Below are positions 57,794-64,000 of a stretch of 64,000 bases of DNA, piece by piece (position 1 is the first letter of the stretch; each line of letters opens with the position of its first letter). The translations under genes were made by a program, and so were the position numbers. The stretch is from Polynucleobacter hirudinilacicola (lineage in GTDB: Bacteria; Pseudomonadota; Gammaproteobacteria; Burkholderiales; Burkholderiaceae). The notes beneath the pieces are model-generated. The model was given only the letters and a program-made list of their open reading frames with translations. It ran no database searches and was not told the DNA's origin. The DNA lies in assembly GCF_002192535.1 (NCBI RefSeq), contig NZ_NAIA01000003.1, positions 465,954 through 529,953 of the forward strand, in the 5' to 3' direction.

Positions 57794-58120
57794 TTACAGA
57801 TGACTATCAATAAAGGCAGACAACTGGGATTTGGCCAAAGCGCCTACTTTTTGAGCAGCCACAGTGCCGTTTTTGAAGAGGATCAGCGTTGGAATGCCGC
57901 GGATATTGAATTGGGCTGGAACGCCTTGGTTCTCATCCACATTCATTTTTGCGATTTGCAACTTATCGCCATATTCGCCAGCGAGTTCTTCCAGGATGGG
58001 CCCGATCATTTTGCAAGGACCACACCACTCGGCCCAGAAGTCGAGCAGAACAGGTTTATCGGACTTGAGGACGTCTTGTTCGAAAGAGGCGTCAGTTACA
58101 TATTTAATGCCGGCACTCAT
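57794..58120 (-). CDS. trxA: Thioredoxin
   Basis: The 108-residue protein is a thioredoxin with the redox motif '[13 protein letters not shown]' (WCGPC near residues 31-35), the cis-Pro in '[10 protein letters not shown]' and the terminal helix. It supplies electrons to reductases and keeps cytoplasmic disulfides reduced. It stands directly before rho, with a good terminator in between. It is divergent from the AddB-like nuclease gene at 58231 with a 110-base gap that contains both promoters. Confidence 0.97.
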   Translation of the reverse strand: MSAGIKYVTDASFEQDVLKSDKPVLLDFWAEWCGPCKMIGPILEELAGEYGDKLQIAKMNVDENQGVPAQFNIRGIPTLILFKNGTVAAQKVGALAKSQLSAFIDSHL

Positions 58121-58230
58121 GAAAATTCCTTATTTAGACTTATTTAGCGAGTTATTTAATTATGGCGTTACAACGCTTATATTAGCAATAAGCGGAACGT
58201 TCTGCTCAAAATACAAAAATTACTGAATTA

Positions 58231-61221
58231 ATGCCTCAACCTTTTCCCACCATTTCTGATCAAAGGCAGCCACAGGCCTGGGCAATAACGCCCAATGGCC
58301 ATGCGCTTACCCAATTAGCAGAAGGGATTTGGGGTTGCGCAATGCAAGCCAAGCAACGCCCCTTGGTGGTGCTCAGTACAGCTGGGCCGCTGATTGGGGT
58401 GAGGGCGGCTCTAGAGCAAAACCGACCAAAAGATCTACCAAGCAATATTGCCTTCTTACCGCAAGTCATGAGTTTTGCAGATTGGTTAGAAGCAGCGCCA
58501 GGTGCATGGCAGTTTCCAAAGAAACAAACCGATTTAGAAAGATGGTTATCGGTCTATATCAATCTGCGCAAACATCCCAAACTCAAAGCTTGGTTTAAAG
58601 CAGAGAGTGATTCGGGCGCGTGGGGTTTGGCAAAGTCTGTGATTGATGCCTGCGATATTTTGTCTGAAGCCATCATTCCGCAATTGTATGAAGAGTTAAA
58701 TCAATTAACTAATACCAGCACGCTTGATGCAGAAGCGTGGACCAAGAAATTAGAAGCCCTATTAGAGAAAACAATCGCACTAGCGTATCCAGATCTTTCA
58801 CGAAAAGTGGTTGATCAAGAGTCTGAAGTGTTGTTAACTTTCTGGCGCTACCTCAGCGGTGCTGGAGATGCCGTTTTTCGAAAGCAGTTTGCGATGGCAG
58901 CCCACTTAGATTTAGCAAAATCCAATCAAGAGCAGGCTCGCCCATTTATTTGGGTTCAGACTGCAGACCCCAAGCCGATTGACCAAGAGGTGATGGGCAA
59001 GTACTTGGCTAGCTATGCGCAATATGCTCCAGTGATCCAGGTTGCATTAGATTGGCAGCCGGTTGCCTTATGGTCTGAAGCGCTTGCTGGAGAGAGCCCA
59101 GCTGGTGAGCTAGTTGAATTAAATGCAGAGCAAGAGCAGCAACTCAATAGCAATATTAAAACAGCACCTTACCAAGATTGGCATTTGATCTCAGCCAGAC
59201 GCTTTGAAGAGCTAGCCTGGACCGCCACCAAAACGATTGAGTCACATTTAATTGCTGGTAAAACGAATATTGCTTTAGTAGCGCAGGATCGCCTGGCGGC
59301 AAGACGGGTGAGAGCATTGTTAGCGCGTTTAGGCCCAGCCTTAAATATTCGTGATGAAACAGGTTGGAAGATTGATACCACTAGAGCAGCAGCGGCAATC
59401 AATAGTTGGCTAGAGTTGATTCGTGCGCCTAAGGAAGGGCCAACTGCTAGTGCCTTGCTCGAGTTTTTACAAAATCCTTATTTAGATATAGCGGCTTGTA
59501 TAGAAAAATCTCCTGAGGTTTGTATTGGCCTAATTGCGCAACTCGAAGACATCTTGATTGCGAGTCAGGCAAAGTCTGGCTGGGAAACCTTTTATATGGC
59601 GATTGAGCGGGCCAATGCCTATGCGGCCACGCATGATGCTGCGCCCAATGAAGCCTTATTAAAGCTGCTCCAGTTTGTGCGGGAGCGGCACTATGCCTGG
59701 CAAGAGCTCAATCTCAATTGCTCCAATGCGTATGCGCTCTTGCAAAATAACTTGCAAGATACTGGTATGAGCAAGGCTTTGGAGCAAGATGCTGCAGGTA
59801 AGCAATTATTAGAGGTGATGAAATCCTTTGATTTGCGCTCAAGTGATTATCAAAGCATTGCTATGCGCTTGCCAGAGTGGATTAGTCTTATTAAATCTGT
59901 TCTAGAAGACGCTTCTTATGAGGAGACTGGCAAAGAGGCAAAAGCAAACTTAAGTATCTTGCCATTAAGCTCAACGCGATTACGTCAATTTGATGCGGTG
60001 GTAGTAGTGGGTTGTGATGAACAGCAATTGCCTGCGTTCTCAGAGCCACCATTGTTTTTCTCAGACGCATTAAATCGACTGCTCAAAACATCTACTATTA
60101 ATGCGCAGTTCATTCAGCAAGCACGCGACTTATCGCAACTCCTGGTTTCTTGTCCAAGCGTTGATTTGCTCTGGCAAAGTAAAAGTAAAAATGGTGAGCC
60201 GCTCAGACCATCAGCCTGGATACAGCGTTTGCAGACGCAATTGCCGTATTGGAAGTCGGTGGTTGCAAAGCCCGATTCCTATAGTGGAAAAGCAAAACCC
60301 CTACAAAAGGCAGTTGCCACAATCGATCCGGATTTGCCTTTGCCACTCTCGATGAGTCCCAGCGCCTATAAGGCCTTAAGAGATTGTCCTTATAAATACT
60401 ATGTGCGTAGCTTATTGGGCTTACGAGAAGCAAAAGAGTTTGAAGATGGATTTGATGCTTCATTAGCAGGGCAGTCACTGCATGCGTTACTACGCAATTT
60501 TTATCAAGCGCTCAAGACTGAAGAGCAAAAAGCAGATTCTCAAATCATCAACAATGCGCAGGCACGTCGTATGTGGATGGAGCGTGAGTTATCAGCAATT
60601 TCTGAAAAAGAATTTAAACGACTGATTGCAGGCGATAGCAGGGTACTTGGCACCTTGCGAGATTGGCAAAAACAAATCCCTAGTTTTATAGCTTGGCAAC
60701 TCCAAAGAGAAGCTAGCGGATGGCGTTATCACAATGCTGAACATAAGGTCGGCTTTGACTTACATTTTGCTGATCTTGATGGTGAGCATCGCATCATTCG
60801 AATTGAAGGACGCGCTGATCGCTTTGATGTCAATATTCAAAACATAGGGCAGTCTGAGGTGATTGATTACAAAAATCAGTCAATGACCAAGATTAAAAAG
60901 CGCGCTGAGCATGTATTAGATGACCCTCAGCTACTCATTTACGCTCGTGCTGCAAATGAAGATCCTGCCAGCGCTCATCTCCAAGGCCAGCAAGTCGATC
61001 ATGCCCAGTGGGTTTCGCTCAAGCTGGACATCAAGAGAGATAAAAAACTCATGAGGTCTTTAGAGGTGGTGGGTGTTCCAGAGTTAATGCCCGTTTTTAA
61101 TCAGCAAATCACCGAAGATATGCAAAATCTCTGGTCTAGAAAAGAGATGACTGCTTTTGCACCGGATGGTGTCTGCAAATACTGTGAGGCAAGAGGGATC
61201 TGCAGAAAGGGGATGTGGTGA
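58231..61221 (+). CDS. AddB-like PD-(D/E)XK nuclease / inactive helicase
   Basis: The 996-residue protein has a UvrD-like N-terminal domain with no Walker A lysine ('VVLSTAGPLIGVRAALEQN'), a central helicase-like part, and a C-terminal PD-(D/E)XK nuclease: 'MSPSAYKALRDCPYKYYVRSLLGL', 'IEGRADRFDV' and 'EVIDYKNQS'. Cysteines 'RDCPYKYY' and the terminal 'CKYCEARGIC' are placed to hold a [4Fe-4S] cluster, as in AddB. It probably pairs with the next gene for double-strand break repair. Its stop overlaps the next start (GTGA). Confidence 0.86.
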   Translation: MPQPFPTISDQRQPQAWAITPNGHALTQLAEGIWGCAMQAKQRPLVVLSTAGPLIGVRAALEQNRPKDLPSNIAFLPQVMSFADWLEAAPGAWQFPKKQTDLERWLSVYINLRKHPKLKAWFKAESDSGAWGLAKSVIDACDILSEAIIPQLYEELNQLTNTSTLDAEAWTKKLEALLEKTIALAYPDLSRKVVDQESEVLLTFWRYLSGAGDAVFRKQFAMAAHLDLAKSNQEQARPFIWVQTADPKPIDQEVMGKYLASYAQYAPVIQVALDWQPVALWSEALAGESPAGELVELNAEQEQQLNSNIKTAPYQDWHLISARRFEELAWTATKTIESHLIAGKTNIALVAQDRLAARRVRALLARLGPALNIRDETGWKIDTTRAAAAINSWLELIRAPKEGPTASALLEFLQNPYLDIAACIEKSPEVCIGLIAQLEDILIASQAKSGWETFYMAIERANAYAATHDAAPNEALLKLLQFVRERHYAWQELNLNCSNAYALLQNNLQDTGMSKALEQDAAGKQLLEVMKSFDLRSSDYQSIAMRLPEWISLIKSVLEDASYEETGKEAKANLSILPLSSTRLRQFDAVVVVGCDEQQLPAFSEPPLFFSDALNRLLKTSTINAQFIQQARDLSQLLVSCPSVDLLWQSKSKNGEPLRPSAWIQRLQTQLPYWKSVVAKPDSYSGKAKPLQKAVATIDPDLPLPLSMSPSAYKALRDCPYKYYVRSLLGLREAKEFEDGFDASLAGQSLHALLRNFYQALKTEEQKADSQIINNAQARRMWMERELSAISEKEFKRLIAGDSRVLGTLRDWQKQIPSFIAWQLQREASGWRYHNAEHKVGFDLHFADLDGEHRIIRIEGRADRFDVNIQNIGQSEVIDYKNQSMTKIKKRAEHVLDDPQLLIYARAANEDPASAHLQGQQVDHAQWVSLKLDIKRDKKLMRSLEVVGVPELMPVFNQQITEDMQNLWSRKEMTAFAPDGVCKYCEARGICRKGMW

Positions 61222-64000
61222 AAAAGTTCGATAACGCCATCGCCTGTGATCCTAGTAAGTCAGTCATTGTTTCTGCCTGCGCGGGTAGCGGTAAAACCTG
61301 GCTGCTCGTTGCCCGTATGATTCGACTCTTACTGGCTGGCGCTAAGCCATCAGAAATTCTCGCTTTAACCTTTACGCGTAAAGCTGCGCAAGAGATGCGA
61401 GATCGCCTCTACAGTTTGCTTGAGCAATTCTCAACCATGAGTGACGAAGCGCTGTTAGACGAATTAACTAAACGAGGTTTAGGTGATAGCGAGGCAAAAG
61501 CCTCGCTGCCTCAGGCTAAGACGCTTTATAACAAGGTACTCGCTAGCCCTCAGTCAATTGTGATTGATACCTTCCACGGTTGGTTTGGCAGGTTATTAAA
61601 TGCTGCCCCGATCTCTGCAGCAGTACAGCCTGGCTTTAGTTTGCGCGAGGATGGCAAAAGACTATTAGACGAATGCTTAGATGATTGGTGGGGAGATCTG
61701 CCAGCAGATCTCAGGGCGCACTATGACGTTCTTCTGAAACACTTAGGTGCAAGCAATACTGAAAAGTTCTTGATGGGCAATTACGGCCTCATGAAACAGC
61801 GTGGCGCCTGGACTTTCTTTGTGGAGGCCTGCAAGCAAAAAGGCATTACTCCGATTGAACACTTCAAGCAATTTTTACCAAGACTCCATCTTGATAATCC
61901 TTTGCTACAGATGTGGAATGCACCAACAGCAAGGGCAGACCTTGAGTTTCTGGTGCGTTGCTTTGCGCATAGCAGTACTCAAGAGACTGAATTTTTACCA
62001 CGCTTAGTCTCTACTCTAGAGTGTATGCAACGAGGCGGTGATGTCATGGAGGTTGCAAGCAATCTGCAGCTGGTATTTTTAAATGGAGATGGTGCATCCC
62101 GCTCTAATAACAATAAAGCGCTTGGAGCCGTTAAAACTTATCTTCAAAACGAAGGCTTAAGTCATCTCGAGTCAGGCCACATTGCCTACAAGCAAGCTTG
62201 GGCTCAAGCGTTTATGGAGTATTTGGATTGGCAAGCCGAAAAGGATGTTTATGAATTAAACCTTGCTTGGTTTGCAATGAGTGAGCGCATGATGGATCAT
62301 GCTGCTGAAGCCAAAGAAGCGATGCGTGTACGTGATTTTGATGATTTAGAAATCGGTGTGAGTCAGTTAATGGCAGATTACGCTAACGCTGCTTACCTCC
62401 AAGCACGCTTAGATGCTAAATACAAACATATTTTGGTTGATGAGTTTCAGGATACCAATCCATTGCAGTGGCAGATTCTGCGCTCCTGGTTCGAGGCTTA
62501 TGGTCAAACTCAGGATCGGCCTAGCGTCTTTATTGTGGGCGATCCCAAGCAGTCAATCTATCGTTTCCGCAGAGCCGACCCGCGTTTATTCGCAAGCGCA
62601 AAAGCATTCCTGGAAGCGGAGATGGGTGCGGTAGCGCTAGATCAAGATACAACGCGTCGCAATGCTCCCAAAATTAATGCGGCTGTGAACGATACTTTTG
62701 CGCGCTCGCAATTGCCACCTAGCTATGACTTTCATGAGCAAGATACTTTGTGGGAGCCATTGGTAGAGGGCTTACCGAATGAGGTCTATTCAAAAGAGGG
62801 TGAGGCTGCACTATTACCGCTCATTCCATACGTCAAAGAAGAGTTAGCCCCTCGAGAGGGCAATGCATTTGATGCGCCGATTACTGATGTGAACCAAACC
62901 GTTGCAGCTACTCAGCGCTATGTAGAGGGCCAAGAGATCGGTAAGCTGATTCATGAGGTCATAGCCACACGCCAAGTGATGGATGAAGAAGATGGCCGCA
63001 AGTTTTGGCGTCCCGCTAGAGAAAGTGATTTCCTATTGCTCGTCAAACGCCGTAAATATTTACCGCAGTTTGAAAGAGCCTTGCGTGAAGCCGATTTAGC
63101 TTATGACAGCTCCAGACTTGGGGGGCTGCTCAATACACTTGAGATTGATGATTTGGTAGCCTTACTCACGGTATTGCTATCACCGCGTCATGATTTACCT
63201 CTAGCGCAAGTATTAAGAAGTCCGATCTTTGGCTTTTCTGATCAACAAATGCAGTATCTGAGTATTGCCAAAGCCCATCAGCAATATCGCTCTTGGTGGG
63301 ATGCCTTGCAAGATAGTCAAGATGCATCAGCCCAAAGAGCAGCTCGCTTTTTAGAGCATTGGCGTGTATTAGCAGAACATTTACCAGTTCATGACTTATT
63401 GGATCAAATTTATCAAGAGAGTAATTTGCGTTTTGAGTACGCAGTTAGTGCACAGCCTTTAGCTCGTGCACAGGTGGTTGCCAACCTAGATGCCTTTTTA
63501 GAGCTTTCTCTCAATCAGGATGGGGGTCGTTATCCAAGTCTAGGTCGCTTTATTGACGAGATCAACGCAATGCGTCGCAGTGATGACGATGAAACGCCAG
63601 ATGAAGGTGATGTTGAGCTTGAATCTGATACCGAGCTAGTAGAAGTGGATGAAGATAGCGAGATGTCAGAGGAAGATCAGCATAAGCGCGTACGCCTCAT
63701 GACAATCCATGGCGCCAAAGGTCTGGAATCTCCCTTTGTGATTATTTTGGATGCGAATCATACGGTTGGCGCATCGGATCATTCTGGCGTTTTATTAGAG
63801 TGGTCGCCTAATGATAGAAGTCCATCGCATCTCTCGATGTATACCAAGGCAGGCTTAACTTCACCACGCACTCAAATTCGGGAAGATGAGGAACTGATTA
63901 GCCTGAATGAAAACTGGAACTTACTATACGTGGCAATGACACGTGCCAAACAAGGCCTTTGGATTAGCGGAGTAGCAAAAGAGCCTACTACAAACAATTC
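61218..64000 (+). CDS. UvrD/AddA-like helicase, 5' part
   Basis: GTG 61218 overlaps the upstream stop. The frame is open to the window end (927 codons seen). Motifs: Walker A 'VSACAGSGKTWLLVARM' near residue 22, 'LTFTRKAAQEMRDRL', DEFQD motif 'HILVDEFQDTNPLQW' near 405, 'VGDPKQSIYRFRRADP', and motif V/VI 'MTIHGAKGLESPFVI' and 'NLLYVAMTRAK'. It is the active motor of an AddAB-like machine. The C-terminal nuclease domain expected for AddA lies outside, if present. The track lists only short shadow ORFs here since no stop codon lies inside. Confidence 0.92.
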   Translation, partial: MKKFDNAIACDPSKSVIVSACAGSGKTWLLVARMIRLLLAGAKPSEILALTFTRKAAQEMRDRLYSLLEQFSTMSDEALLDELTKRGLGDSEAKASLPQAKTLYNKVLASPQSIVIDTFHGWFGRLLNAAPISAAVQPGFSLREDGKRLLDECLDDWWGDLPADLRAHYDVLLKHLGASNTEKFLMGNYGLMKQRGAWTFFVEACKQKGITPIEHFKQFLPRLHLDNPLLQMWNAPTARADLEFLVRCFAHSSTQETEFLPRLVSTLECMQRGGDVMEVASNLQLVFLNGDGASRSNNNKALGAVKTYLQNEGLSHLESGHIAYKQAWAQAFMEYLDWQAEKDVYELNLAWFAMSERMMDHAAEAKEAMRVRDFDDLEIGVSQLMADYANAAYLQARLDAKYKHILVDEFQDTNPLQWQILRSWFEAYGQTQDRPSVFIVGDPKQSIYRFRRADPRLFASAKAFLEAEMGAVALDQDTTRRNAPKINAAVNDTFARSQLPPSYDFHEQDTLWEPLVEGLPNEVYSKEGEAALLPLIPYVKEELAPREGNAFDAPITDVNQTVAATQRYVEGQEIGKLIHEVIATRQVMDEEDGRKFWRPARESDFLLLVKRRKYLPQFERALREADLAYDSSRLGGLLNTLEIDDLVALLTVLLSPRHDLPLAQVLRSPIFGFSDQQMQYLSIAKAHQQYRSWWDALQDSQDASAQRAARFLEHWRVLAEHLPVHDLLDQIYQESNLRFEYAVSAQPLARAQVVANLDAFLELSLNQDGGRYPSLGRFIDEINAMRRSDDDETPDEGDVELESDTELVEVDEDSEMSEEDQHKRVRLMTIHGAKGLESPFVIILDANHTVGASDHSGVLLEWSPNDRSPSHLSMYTKAGLTSPRTQIREDEELISLNENWNLLYVAMTRAKQGLWISGVAKEPTTNN

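Noticed and set aside
61801-62634. Two short plus-strand ORFs (68 and 73 aa) near the window end
   Set aside because: They lie within the AddA-like helicase frame that runs from 61218 to the window end, and are shadows of it.
1-64000. CRISPR arrays, tRNA or rRNA genes, insertion sequences, prophage or integrase
   Set aside because: I looked on both strands for repeat-spacer patterns, cloverleaf-like segments, transposase motifs and terminal repeats, and saw none that I can support.

Overview
The window looks like a chromosomal segment of a low-to-mid GC betaproteobacterium, most likely Burkholderiales and close to Polynucleobacter. This is inferred from gene content, not from a database search. 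The pointers are four orphan Bug/TctC-type solute receptors, a phasin and 3-hydroxybutyrate dehydrogenase (polyhydroxybutyrate metabolism), RhlE, the trxA-rho pair followed by an AddAB-like nuclease/helicase pair, and dense packing with short operons. I see no tRNA or rRNA gene, insertion sequence, prophage or CRISPR array.

Layout. 1-3.4 kb: the 3' part of a periplasmic, membrane-anchored formate dehydrogenase operon (catalytic subunit, FeS subunit, small lipoprotein, cytochrome b subunit, small exported protein). 3.4-4.8 kb: a convergent tungstate-type ABC permease/ATPase pair (tupB-tupC). 4.9-7.3 kb: a BFD-like [2Fe-2S] protein, an EEP-family phosphatase and a cardiolipin synthase, overlapping as one operon. 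7.3-13.4 kb: organic acid and ketone-body metabolism (two class III CoA-transferases, acyl-CoA dehydrogenase, 3-hydroxybutyrate dehydrogenase, HMG-CoA lyase). 13.5-17.4 kb: redox defence (Fe-SOD, a PuuD-like membrane protein, rubredoxin and its reductase, Old Yellow Enzyme). 17.5-25.2 kb: small membrane proteins, lactate dehydrogenase, two DMT transporters, a class V aminotransferase, NAD(P)H-hydrate dehydratase. 25.2-31.9 kb: beta-CASP nuclease, LOG protein, a channel-like protein, a flavoprotein, a Bug receptor, truncated globin, phasin. 31.9-40.3 kb: a four-domain rhodanese, a Bug receptor, SelD, RhlE, a thioesterase and a duplicated-domain exported protein. 40.3-44.6 kb: a tungstate/molybdate island (Mop, two TupA-like receptors, a ModE-HTH/PBP regulator, ModA) and a cytochrome c. 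44.7-48.6 kb: Bug receptors, SemiSWEET, FAH hydrolase, DUF5993-DsbB. 48.7-52.5 kb: a four-gene lipoprotein operon including YcfL-like and LpoB-like members. 52.5-64 kb: MATE exporter, ArnT-like glycosyltransferase, L31 type B, rho, trxA, and the AddB-like nuclease with the truncated AddA-like helicase.

The main link across the window is oxyanion metal supply to formate dehydrogenase. The only permease/ATPase pair for tungstate or molybdate seen here sits beside the enzyme, while three periplasmic receptors, a cytoplasmic Mop store and a likely sensor-regulator lie about 36 kb away. The other points worth a second look are the LpoB/YcfL-like lipoprotein operon, the DUF4239-type gene that appears to start at ATT directly after the lldD stop, a rhodanese array with one active-site cysteine in four domains, and two short membrane-protein genes (58 and 52 aa) missing from the ORF track.
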